Below, in pieces: positions 52,878-64,000 of a DNA stretch of 64,000 nt (its first letter is position 1; every line of letters begins with the position of its first letter). Location: positions 124,001-188,000 of the forward strand of contig NW_026089485.1 in NCBI RefSeq assembly GCF_933775445.1, given 5' to 3'. This stretch comes from Argentina anserina (lineage: Eukaryota > Streptophyta > Magnoliopsida > Rosales > Rosaceae). The notes under the pieces are model-generated. The model searched no databases. It had not been told where the DNA came from and was given only the letters and a program-made list of their open reading frames with translations. The position numbers were made by a program, and so were the translations under genes.

Positions 52878-54246
52878 GATACTCAGTTTGAAAGAAACAC
52901 ACTCCCACACTTGCAAAACTCTCAAATACAATAGAAACTCGCATCAGAAGCCTTACAGAAAGATACTCAAACGAGAAATGAAAAGATACACAATTGGAAT
53001 AGTAAAGATACGCAAACGATGTAAAGATACACAATTGGAATAGTAAACATACGCAAACGATGTAAAGATACTCAATTTGAAAGAAACACACTCCCACACT
53101 TGCAAAACTCTCAAATTCAATAGAAACTCGCATCAGAAAGCCTTACAGAAAGATACTCAAACGAGAAATGAAAAGATAACCAATTGGAATAGTAAAGATA
53201 CGCAAACGATGTAAAGATACACAATTGGAATAGTAAAGATACGCAAACGATGTAAAGATACTCAGTTTGAAAGAAACACACTCCCACACTTGCAAAACTC
53301 TCAAATTCAATAGAAACTCGCATCTGAAAGCCTTACAGAAAGATACTCAAACGAGAAATGAAAAGATACACAATTGGAATAGTAAAGATACGCAAACGAT
53401 GTAAAGATACACAATTGGAATAGTAAAGATACGCAAACGATGTAAAGATACTCAGTTTGAAAGAAACACACTCCCACACTTGCAAAACTCTCAAATTCAA
53501 TAGAAACTCGCATCAGAAAGCCTTACAGAAAGATACTCAAACGAGAAATGAAAAGATACTCAATTGGAATAGTAAAGATACGCAAACGATGTAAAGATAC
53601 ACAATTGGAATAGTAAAGATACGCAAACGATGTAAAGATACACAATTGGAATAGTAAAGATACGCAAACGATGTAAAGATACACAATTGGAATAGTAAAG
53701 ATACGCAAACGATGTAAAGATACTCAGTTTGAAAGAAACACACTCCCACACTTGCAAAACTCTCAAATTCAATAGAAACTCGCATCCGAAAGCCTTACAG
53801 AAAGATACTCAAACGAGAAATGAAAAGATACACAATTGGAATAGTAAAGATACGCAAACGATGTAAAGATACACAATTGGAATAGTAAACATACGCAAAC
53901 GATGTAAAGATACTCAGTTTGAAAGAAACACACTCCCACACTTGCAAAACTCTCAAATTCAATAGAAACTCGCATCAAAAAGCCTTACAGAAAGATACTC
54001 AAACGAGAAATGAAAAGATACACAATTGGAATAGTAAAGATACGCAAACGATGTAAAGATACACAATTGGAATAGTAAAGATACGCAAACGATGTAAAGA
54101 TACTCAGTTTGAAAGAAACACACTCGCACACTTGCAAAACTCTCAAATACAATAGAAACTCGCATCAGAAGCCTTACAGAAAGATACTCAAACGAGAAAT
54201 GAAAAGATACACAATTGGAATAGTAAAGATACGCAAACGATGTAAA
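52878..54246 (+). repeat. 7-unit higher-order repeat, copy 2 (1369 bp)
   Basis: Same order and markers as copy 1 at an offset of 1369 bp. The final 148-bp unit has GGAATAGTAAAG, where copy 1 has GGAATAGAAAAG. Confidence 0.93.
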
Positions 54247-55693
54247 GATACTCAGATTGAAAGAAACACACTCCCACACTTGCAAAACTCTCAAATACAA
54301 TAGAAACTCGCATCAGAAGCCTTACAGAAAGATACTCAAACGAGAAATGAAAAGATACACAATTGGAATAGTAAAGATACGCAAACGATGTAAACATACA
54401 CAATTGGAATAGTAAAGATACGGAAACGATGTAAAGATACACAATTGGAATAGTAAAGATACGCAAACGATGTAAAGATACTCAGTTTGAAAGAAACACA
54501 CTCCCACACTTGCAAAACTCTCAAATACAATAGAAACTCGCATCAGAAGCCTTACAGAAAGATACTCAAACGAGAAATGAAAAGATACACAATTGGAATA
54601 GTAAAGATACGCAAACGATGTAAAGATACACAATTGGAATAGTAAACATACGCAAACGGTGTAAAGATACTCAGTTTGAAAGAAACACACTCCCACACTT
54701 GCAAAACTCTCAAATTCAATAGAAACTCGCATCAGAAAGCCTTACAGAAAGATACTCAAACGAGAAATGAAAAGATACTCAATTGGAATAGTAAAGATAC
54801 GCAAACGATGTAAAGATACACAATTGGAATAGTAAACATACGCAAACGATGAAAAGATACACAATTGGAATAGTAAAGATACGCAAATGATGTAAAGATA
54901 CACAATTGGAATAGTAAAGATACGCAAACGATGTAAAGATACTCAGTTTGAAAGAAACACACTCCCACACTTGCAAAACTCTCAAATACAATAGAAACTC
55001 GCATCAGAAGCCTTACAGAAAGATACTCAAACGAGAAATGAAAAGATACACAATTGGAATAGTAAAGATACACAAACGATGTAAAGATACACAATTGGAA
55101 TAGTAAAGATACGCAAACGATGTAAAGATACTCAGTTTGAAAGAAACACACTCCCACACTTGCAAAACTCTCAAATACAATAGAAACTCGCATCAGAAGC
55201 CTTACAGAAAGATACTCAAACGAGAAATGAAAAGATACACAATTGGAATAGTAAAGATACGCAAACGATGTAAACATACACAATTGGAATAGTAAAGATA
55301 CGCAAACGATGTAAACATACACAATTGGAATAGTAAAGATACGCAAACGATGTAAAGATACTCAGTTTGAAAGAAACACACTCCCACACTTGCAAAACTC
55401 TCAAATACAATAGAAACTCGCATCAGAAGCCTTACAGAAAGATACTCAAACGAGAAATGAAAAGATACACAATTGGAATAGTAAAGATACACAAACGATG
55501 TAAAGATACACAATTGGAATAGTAAAGATACGCAAACGATGTAAAGATACTCAGTTTGAAAGAAACACACTCCCACACTTGCAAAACTCTCAAATACAAT
55601 AGAAACTCGCATCAGAAGCCTTACAGAAAGATACTCAAACGAGAAATGAAAAGATACACAATTGGAATAGTAAAGATACGCAAACGATGTAAA
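54247..55693 (+). repeat. Irregular units introducing the right-end markers
   Basis: Lengths are 230, 189, 272, 189, 230, 189 and 148. The junction variant GTAAACATACACAATT and the C-module variant CTCAGATTG first appear here and characterise the rest of the window. Confidence 0.88.
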
Positions 55694-57099
55694 GATACTC
55701 AGTTTGAAAGAAACACACTCCCACACTTGCAAAACTCTCAAATTCAATAGAAACTCGCATCCGAAAGCCTTACAGAAAGATACTCAAACGAGAAATGAAA
55801 AGATACACAATTGGAATAGTAAAGATACGCAAACGACGTAAAGATACACAATTGGAATAATAAACATACGCAAACGATGTAAAGATACTCAGTTTGAAAG
55901 AAACACACTCCCACACTTGCAAAACTCTCAAATTCAATAGAAACTCGCATCAGAAAGCCTTACAGAAAGATACTCAAACGAGAAATGAAAAGATACTCAA
56001 TTGGAATAGTAAAGATACGCAAACGATGTAAAGATACACAATTGGAATAGTAAAGATACGCAAACGATGTAAAGATACACAATTGGAATAGTAAAGATAC
56101 GCAAATGATGTAAAGATACACAATTGGAATAGTAAAGATACGCAAACGATGTAAAGATACTCAGTTTGAAAGAAACACACTCCCACACTTGCAAAACTCT
56201 CAAATACAATAGAAACTCGCATCAGAAGCCTTACAGAAAGATACTCAAACGAGAAATGAAAAGATACACAATTGGAATAGTAAAGATACGCAAACGATGT
56301 AAAGATACTCAGATTGAAAGAAACACACTCCCACACTTGCAAAACTCTCAAATACAATAAAACTCGCATCAGAAGCCTTACAGAAAGATACTCAAACGAG
56401 AAATGAAAAGATACACAATTGGAATAGTAAAGATACGCAAACGATGTAAACATACACAATTGGAATAGTAAAGATACGCAAACGATGTAAACATACACAA
56501 TTGGAATAGTAAAGATACGCAAACGATGTAAAGATACTCAGTTTGAAAGAAACACACTCCCACACTTGCAAAACTCTCAAATACAATAGAAACTCGCATC
56601 AGAAGCCTTACAGAAAGATACTCAAACGAGAAATGAAAAGATACACAATTGGAATAGTAAAGATACACAAACGATGTAAAGATACACAATTGGAATAGTA
56701 AAGATACGCAAACGATGTAAAGATACTCAGTTTGAAAGAAACACACTCCCACACTTGCAAAACTCTCAAATACAATAGAAACTCGCATCAGAAGCCTTAC
56801 AGAAAGATACTCAAACGAGAAATGAAAAGATACACAATTGGAATAGTAAAGATACGCAAACGATGTAAACATACACAATTGGAATAGTAAAGATACGCAA
56901 ACGATGTAAACATACACAATTGGAATAGTAAAGATACGCAAACGATGTAAAGATACTCAGTTTGAAAGAAACACACTCCCACACTTGCAAAACTCTCAAA
57001 TACAATAGAAACTCGCATCAGAAGCCTTACAGAAAGATACTCAAACGAGAAATGAAAAGATACACAATTGGAATAGTAAAGATACGCAAACGATGTAAA
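55694..57099 (+). repeat. Nested cassette period 1 (1406 bp)
   Basis: Units are 190, 272, 148, 229, 189, 230 and 148. The first five form a cassette that recurs at 57100, 59410 and 62191. The 229-bp unit results from an extra 1-bp loss (CAATAAAACTCG). The private change CAAACGACG lies near 55830. GGAATAATAAAC marks the 190-bp unit. Confidence 0.92.
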
Positions 57100-59409
57100 G
57101 ATACTCAGTTTGAAAGAAACACACTCCCACACTTGCAAAACTCTCAAATTCAATAGAAACTCGCATCCGAAAGCCTTACAGAAAGATACTCAAACGAGAA
57201 ATGAAAAGATACACAATTGGAATAGTAAAGATACGCAAACGATGTAAAGATACACAATTGGAATAATAAACATACGCAAACGATGTAAAGATACTCAGTT
57301 TGAAAGAAACACACTCCCACACTTGCAAAACTCTCAAATTCAATAGAAACTCGCATCAGAAAGCCTTACAGAAAGATACTCAAACGAGAAATGAAAAGAT
57401 ACTCAATTGGAATAGTAAAGATACGCAAACGATGTAAAGATACACAATTGGAATAGTAAAGATACGCAAACGATGTAAAGATACACAATTGGAATAGTAA
57501 AGATACGCAAATGATGTAAAGATACACAATTGGAATAGTAAAGATACGCAAACGATGTAAAGATACTCAGTTTGAAAGAAACACACTCCCACACTTGCAA
57601 AACTCTCAAATACAATAGAAACTCGCATCAGAAGCCTTACAGAAAGATACTCAAACGAGAAATGAAAAGATACACAATTGGAATAGTAAAGATACGCAAA
57701 CGATGTAAAGATACTCAGATTGAAAGAAAAACACTCCCACACTTGCAAAACTCTCAAATACAATAAAACTCGCATCAGAAGCCTTACAGAAAGATACTCA
57801 AACGAGAAATGAAAAGATACACAATTGGAATAGTAAAGATACGCAAACGATGTAAACATACACAATTGGAATAGTAAAGATACGCAAACGATGTAAACAT
57901 ACACAATTGGAATAGTAAAGATACGCAAACGATGTAAAGATACTCAGTTTGAAAGAAACACACTCCCACACTTGCAAAACTCTCAAATACAATAGAAACT
58001 CGCATCAGAAGCCTTACAGAAAGATACTCAAACGAGAAATGAAAAGATACACAATTGGAATAGTAAAGATACACAAACGATGTAAAGATACACAATTGGA
58101 ATAGTAAAGATACGCAAACGATGTAAAGATACTCAGTTTGAAAGAAACACACTCCCACACTTGCAAAACTCTCAAATACAATAGAAACTCGCATCAGAAG
58201 CCTTACAGAAAGATACTCAAACGAGAAATGAAAAGATACACAATTGGAATAGTAAAGATACGCAAACGATGTAAACATACTCAGTTTGAAAGAAACACAC
58301 TCCCACACTTGCAAAACTCTCAAATTCAATAGAAACTCGCATCAGAAAGCCTTAAAGAAAGATACTCAAACGAGAAATGAAAAGATACACAATTGGAATA
58401 GTAAAGATACGCAAACGATGTAAAGATACTCAGATTGAAAGAAACACACTCCCACACTTGCAAAACTCTCAAATACAATAAAACTCGCATCAGAAGCCTT
58501 ACAGAAAGATACTCAAACGAGAAATGAAAAGATACACAATTGGAATAGTAAAGATACGCAAACGATGTAAACATACACAATTGGAATAGTAAAGATACGC
58601 AAACGATGTAAACATACACAATTGGAATAGTAAAGATACGCAAACGATGTAAAGATACTCAGTTTGAAAGAAACACACTCCCACACTTGCAAAACTCTCA
58701 AATACAATAGAAACTCGCATCAGAAGCCTTACAGAAAGATACTCAAACGAGAAATGAAAAGATACACAATTGGAATAGTAAAGATACACAAACGATGTAA
58801 AGATACACAATTGGAATAGTAAAGATACGCAAACGATGTAAAGATACTCAGTTTGAAAGAAACACACTCCCACACTTGCAAAACTCTCAAATACAATAGA
58901 AACTCGCATCAGAAGCCTTACAGAAAGATACTCAAACGAGAAATGAAAAGATACACAATTGGAATAGTAAAGATACGCAAACGATGTAAACATACACAAT
59001 TGGAATAGTAAAGATACGCAAACGATGTAAACATACACAATTGGAATAGTAAAGATACGCAAACGATGTAAAGATACTCAGTTTGAAAGAAACACACTCC
59101 CACACTTGCAAAACTCTCAAATACAATAGAAACTCGCATCAGAAGCCTTACAGAAAGATACTCAAACGAGAAATGAAAAGATACACAATTGGAATAGTAA
59201 AGATACACAAACGATGTAAAGATACACAATTGGAATAGTAAAGATACGCAAACGATGTAAAGATACTCAGTTTGAAAGAAACACACTCCCACACTTGCAA
59301 AACTCTCAAATACAATAGAAACTCGCATCAGAAGCCTTACAGAAAGATACTCAAACGAGAAATGAAAAGATACACAATTGGAATAGTAAAGATACGCAAA
59401 CGATGTAAA
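57100..59409 (+). repeat. Nested cassette period 2 (2310 bp)
   Basis: The cassette (190, 272, 148, 229, 189) is followed by 148, 149, 229, 189, 230, 189 and 148. A private change, GAAAGAAAAACACTCC, is near 57725. The unit at 58276 begins CATACTCAG rather than GATACTCAG. Confidence 0.92.
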
Positions 59410-62190
59410 GATACTCAGTTTGAAAGAAACACACTCCCACACTTGCAAAACTCTCAAATTCAATAGAAACTCGCATCCGAAAGCCTTACAGAAAGATACT
59501 CAAACGAGAAATGAAAAGATACACAATTGGAATAGTAAAGATACGCAAACGATGTAAAGATACACAATTGGAATAATAAACATACGCAAACGATGTAAAG
59601 ATACTCAGTTTGAAAGAAACACACTCCCACACTTGCAAAACTCTCAAATTCAATAGAAACTCGCATCAGAAAGCCTTACAGAAAGATACTCAAACGAGAA
59701 ATGAAAAGATACTCAATTGGAATAGTAAAGATACGCAAACGATGTAAAGATACACAATTGGAATAGTAAAGATACGCAAACGATGTAAAGATACACAATT
59801 GGAATAGTAAAGATACGCAAATGATGTAAAGATACACAATTGGAATAGTAAAGATACGCAAACGATGTAAAGATACTCAGTTTGAAAGAAACACACTCCC
59901 ACACTTGCAAAACTCTCAAATACAATAGAAACTCGCATCAGAAGCCTTACAGAAAGATACTCAAACGAGAAATGAAAAGATACACAATTGGAATAGTAAA
60001 GATACGCAAACGATGTAAAGATACTCAGATTGAAAGAAACACACTCCCACACTTGCAAAACTCTCAAATACAATAAAACTCGCATCAGAAGCCTTACAGA
60101 AAGATACTCAAACGAGAAATGAAAAGATACACAATTGGAATAGTAAAGATACGCAAACGATGTAAACATACACAATTGGAATAGTAAAGATACGCAAACG
60201 ATGTAAACATACACAATTGGAATAGTAAAGATACGCAAACGATGTAAAGATACTCAGTTTGAAAGAAACACACTCCCACACTTGCAAAACTCTCAAATAC
60301 AATAGAAACTCGCATCAGAAGCCTTACAGAAAGATACTCAAACGAGAAATGAAAAGATACACAATTGGAATAGTAAAGATACACAAACGATGTAAAGATA
60401 CACAATTGGAATAGTAAAGATACGCAAACGATGTAAAGATACTCAGTTTGAAAGAAACACACTCCCACACTTGCAAAACTCTCAAATACAATAGAAACTC
60501 GCATCAGAAGCCTTACAGAAAGATACTCAAACGAGAAATGAAAAGATACACAATTGGAATAGTAAAGATACGCAAACGATGTAAACATACTCAGTTTGAA
60601 AGAAACACACTCCCACACTTGCAAAACTCTCAAATTCAATAGAAACTCGCATCAGAAAGCCTTAAAGAAAGATACTCAAACGAGAAATGAAAAGATACAC
60701 AATTGGAATAGTAAAGATACGCAAACGATGTAAAGATACTCAGATTGAAAGAAACACACTCCCACACTTGCAAAACTCTCAAATACAATAGAAACTCGCA
60801 TCAGAAGCCTTACAGAAAGATACTCAAACGAGAAATGAAAAGATACACAATTGGAATAGTAAAGATACGCAAACGATGTAAAGATACTCAGATTGAAAGA
60901 AACACACTCCCACACTTGCAAAACTCTCAAATACAATAGAAACTCGCATCAGAAGCCTTACAGAAAGATACTCAAACGAGAAATGAAAAGATACACAATT
61001 GGAATAGTAAAGATACGCAAACGATGTAAACATACACAATTGGAATAGTAAAGATACGCAAACGATGTAAACATACACAATTGGAATAGTAAAGATACGC
61101 AAACGATGTAAAGATACTCAGTTTGAAAGAAACACACTCCCACACTTGCAAAACTCTCAAATACAATAGAAACTCGCATCAGAAGCCTTACAGAAAGATA
61201 CTCAAACGAGAAATGAAAAGATACACAATTGGAATAGTAAAGATACACAAACGATGTAAAGATACACAATTGGAATAGTAAAGATACGCAAACGATGTAA
61301 AGATACTCAGTTTGAAAGAAACACACTCCCACACTTGCAAAACTCTCAAATACAATAGAAACTCGCATCAGAAGCCTTACAGAAAGATACTCAAACGAGA
61401 AATGAAAAGATACACAATTGGAATAGTAAAGATACGCAAACGATGTAAACATACTCAGTTTGAAAGAAACACACTCCCACACTTGCAAAACTCTCAAATT
61501 CAATAGAAACTCGCATCAGAAAGCCTTAAAGAAAGATACTCAAACGAGAAATGAAAAGATACACAATTGGAATAGTAAAGATACGCAAACGATGTAAAGA
61601 TACTCAGATTGAAAGAAACACACTCCCACACTTGCAAAACTCTCAAATACAATAGAAACTCGCATCAGAAGCCTTACAGAAAGATACTCAAACGAGAAAT
61701 GAAAAGATACACAATTGGAATAGTAAAGATACGCAAACGATGTAAAGATACTCAGTTTGAAAGAAACACACTGCCACACTTGCAAAACTCTCAAATACAT
61801 TAGAAACTCGCATCAGAAGCCTTACAGAAAGATACTCAAACGAGAAATGAAAAGATACACAATTGGAATAGTAAAGATACGCAAACGATGTAAAGATACT
61901 CAGATTGAAAGAAACACACTCCCACACTTGCAAAACTCTCAAATACAGTAGAAACTCGCATCAGAAGCCTTACAGAAAGATACTCAAACGAGAAATGAAA
62001 AGATACACAATTGGAATAGTAAAGATACGCAAACGATGTAAAGATACTCAGATTGAAAGAAACACACTCCCACACTTGCAAAACTCTCAAATACAATAGA
62101 AACTCGCATCAGAAGCCTTACAGAAAGATACTCAAACGAGAAATGAAAAGATACACAATTGGAATAGTAAAGATACGCAAACGATGTAAA
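59410..62190 (+). repeat. Nested cassette period 3 (2781 bp)
   Basis: The cassette is followed by 148, 149, 148, 230, 189, 148, 149 and then four consecutive 148-bp units. An internal 864-bp duplication relates segments starting near 60249 and 61113. Confidence 0.91.
61599..62190 (+). repeat. Run of four tandem 148-bp monomers
   Basis: Consecutive 148-bp units at 61599, 61747, 61895 and 62043 form the longest pure monomer run in the window. Private changes (CACTGCCACAC, AATACATTAG, AATACAGTAG) distinguish them. Three of the four start CTCAGATTG; the unit at 61747 starts CTCAGTTTG. Confidence 0.92.
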
Positions 62191-63934
62191 GATACTCAGT
62201 TTGAAAGAAACACACTCCCACACTTGCAAAACTCTCAAATTCAATAGAAACTCGCATCCGAAAGCCTTACAGAAAGATACTCAAACGAGAAATGAAAAGA
62301 TACACAATTGGAATAGTAAAGATACGCAAACGATGTAAAGATACACAATTGGAATAATAAACATACGCAAACGATGTAAAGATACTCAGTTTGAAAGAAA
62401 CACACTCCCACACTTGCAAAACTCTCAAATTCAATAGAAACTCGCATCAGAAAGCCTTACAGAAAGATACTCAAACGAGAAATGAAAAGATACTCAATTG
62501 GAATAGTAAAGATACGCAAACGATGTAAAGATACACAATTGGAATAGTAAAGATACGCAAACGATGTAAAGATACACAATTGGAATAGTAAAGATACGCA
62601 AATGATGTAAAGATACACAATTGGAATAGTAAAGATACGCAAACGATGTAAAGATACTCAGTTTGAAAGAAACACACTCCCACACTTGCAAAACTCTCAA
62701 ATACAATAGAAACTCGCATCAGAAGCCTTACAGAAAGATACTCAAACGAGAAATGAAAAGATACACAATTGGAATAGTAAAGATACGCAAACGATGTAAA
62801 GATACTCAGATTGAAAGAAACACACTCCCACACTTGCAAAACTCTCAAATACAATAAAACTCGCATCAGAAGCCTTACAGAAAGATACTCAAACGAGAAA
62901 TGAAAAGATACACAATTGGAATAGTAAAGATACGCAAACGATGTAAACATACACAATTGGAATAGTAAAGATACGCAAACGATGTAAACATACACAATTG
63001 GAATAGTAAAGATACGCAAACGATGTAAAGATACTCAGTTTGAAAGAAACACACTCCTACACTTGCAAAACTCTCAAATACAATAGAAACTCGCATCAGA
63101 AGCCTTACAGAAAGATACTCAAACGAGAAATGAAAAGATACACAATTGGAATAGTAAAGATACACAAACGATGTAAAGATACACAATTGGAATAGTAAAG
63201 ATACGCAAACGATGTAAAGATACTCAGTTTGAAAGAAACACACTCCCACACTTGCAAAACTCTCAAATACAATAGAAACTCGCATCAGAAGCCTTACAGA
63301 AAGATACTCAAACGAGAAATGAAAAGATACACAATTGGAATAGTAAAGATACGCAAACGATGTAAACATACTCAGTTTGAAAGAAACACACTCCCACACT
63401 TGCAAAACTCTCAAATTCAATAGAAACTCGCATCAGAAAGCCTTAAAGAAAGATACTCAAACGAGAAATGAAAAGATACACAATTGGAATAGTAAAGATA
63501 CGCAAACGATGTAAAGATACTCAGATTGAAAGAAACACACTCCCACACTTGCAAAACTCTCAAATACAATAGAAACTCGCATCAGAAGCCTTACAGAAAG
63601 ATACTCAAACGAGAAATGAAAAGATACACAATTGGAATAGTAAAGATACGCAAACGATGTAAACATACACAATTGGAATAGTAAAGATACGCAAACGATG
63701 TAAACATACACAATTGGAATAGTAAAGATACGCAAACGATGTAAAGATACTCAGTTTGAAAGAAACACACTCCCACACTTGCAAAACTCTCAAATACAAT
63801 AGAAACTCGCATCAGAAGCCTTACAGAAAGATACTCAAACGAGAAATGAAAAGATACACAATTGGAATAGTAAAGATACACAAACGATGTAAAGATACAC
63901 AATTGGAATAGTAAAGATACGCAAACGATGTAAA
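62191..63934 (+). repeat. Nested cassette period 4 (incomplete in window)
   Basis: The cassette (190, 272, 148, 229, 189) is followed by 148, 149, 230 and 189. One private change, CACTCCTACAC, is near 63058. Confidence 0.91.
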
Positions 63935-64000
63935 GATACTCAGTTTGAAAGAAACACACTCCCACACTTGCAAAACTCTCAAATACAATAGAAACTCGCA
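63935..64000 (+). repeat. Partial satellite unit at right edge
   Basis: The last 66 bp are the start of module C, ending GAAACTCGCA. The array runs out of the window. Confidence 0.95.

Larger units (their letters stand above)
1..64000 (+). repeat. Continuous satellite DNA array (whole window)
   Basis: The full window is a head-to-tail tandem array in a single orientation. Units start with GATACTCAGTTTG (or a close variant) at 351 places between 100 and 63935, about one per 182 bp. Each unit reads module C (85 bp), D (23 bp), then one to four copies of a 41-bp A+B pair, giving lengths of 149, 190, 231 and 272 bp, or one base less where AGAAAGCC has become AGAAGCC. I found no inversion, mobile element, unique sequence or low-complexity gap. 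The consensus 149-bp unit has 69 A, 28 T, 30 C and 22 G. Both edges cut a unit, so the array extends beyond the window. A centromeric or heterochromatic role is inferred from size and organisation only. I do not recognise the family. Confidence 0.97.

Noticed and set aside
1..64000. CRISPR array
   Set aside because: Units are 148-272 bp and similar along their whole length. There are no short conserved repeats alternating with unique spacers and no cas genes.
1..64000. Alpha satellite or another CENP-B-box satellite
   Set aside because: The unit length is not 171 bp and I saw no CENP-B-box-like core. The only shared property is higher-order organisation.
1..64000. Telomeric or subtelomeric short repeats
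   Set aside because: No TTAGGG-, TTTAGGG- or TTAGG-type runs were seen on either strand.
1..64000. GATA transcription factor sites at every GATAC
   Set aside because: The usual site needs A or G after GATA, but here C follows almost everywhere. The 5-mer is better explained as a relic of the ancestral short repeat.
1..64000. Coding minisatellite inside a large repetitive protein gene
   Set aside because: The 41-bp and 1-bp length steps are not multiples of three, so no frame could persist across the array.
1..64000. rRNA, tRNA or other structured RNA gene cluster
   Set aside because: No tRNA-like or rRNA-like conserved segments and no extended dyads were seen. Base composition is uniformly A-rich on one strand.

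Overview
The whole window is one uninterrupted head-to-tail satellite DNA array. I found no gene, RNA gene, transposon or unique sequence on either strand. Every base can be assigned to a repeat unit in the same orientation. I located 351 unit starts, from position 100 to 63935, giving 350 complete units and a partial unit at each edge, so the array continues past both ends. This scale and organisation point to a eukaryotic nuclear genome, most likely heterochromatin such as a centromeric or pericentromeric block. I do not recognise the satellite family and cannot name the species.

Each unit follows one grammar. Module C (85 bp, starting GATACTCAGTTTG) is followed by module D (23 bp, starting GATACTCAAACGAG). 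Then come n copies of a 41-bp pair made of module A (22 bp, starting GATACACAATTGG) and module B (19 bp, GATACGCAAACGATGTAAA). With n = 1, 2, 3 or 4 the unit is 149, 190, 231 or 272 bp. A common 1-base deletion in module C (AGAAAGCC to AGAAGCC) gives 148, 189 and 230. The consensus is about 65% A+T with strong strand asymmetry: the 149-bp unit has 69 A and 28 T on the given strand.

On this unit ladder sits a patchwork of higher-order repeats (HORs). From left to right: 1-6662, an irregular mosaic holding a 973-bp segment repeated 3966 bp apart; 6663-12320, a 15-unit repeat of 2680 bp overlapping a 14-unit repeat of about 2.41 kb; 12321-14435, a 2115-bp block that partly recurs 6984 bp downstream; 14436-19304, two more 14-unit copies; 19495-22152, a 7-unit repeat of 1329 bp, two copies; 22153-24265, irregular; 24266-27433, a 6-unit repeat of 1056 bp, three copies; 27583-32057, a 14-unit repeat of 2576 bp, about 1.7 copies; 32438-45116, an 18-20-unit repeat of 3.3-3.7 kb, about 3.7 copies; 45117-47457, 446-bp trimers and irregular units; 47458-50709, a 4-unit repeat of 718 bp, about 4.5 copies; 50710-51508, a mutation-rich island; 51509-54246, a 7-unit repeat of 1369 bp, two copies; 54247-64000, a nested region where one 5-unit cassette recurs at spacings of 1406, 2310 and 2781 bp.

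The many minus-strand open frames (up to 199 codons) follow from the T-rich strand and from 189-bp units being divisible by three. I do not consider them genes. The interest lies in the quantised unit grammar, the array's possible origin from a roughly 21-bp motif, and the clear record of gain, loss and homogenisation in the HOR copies.
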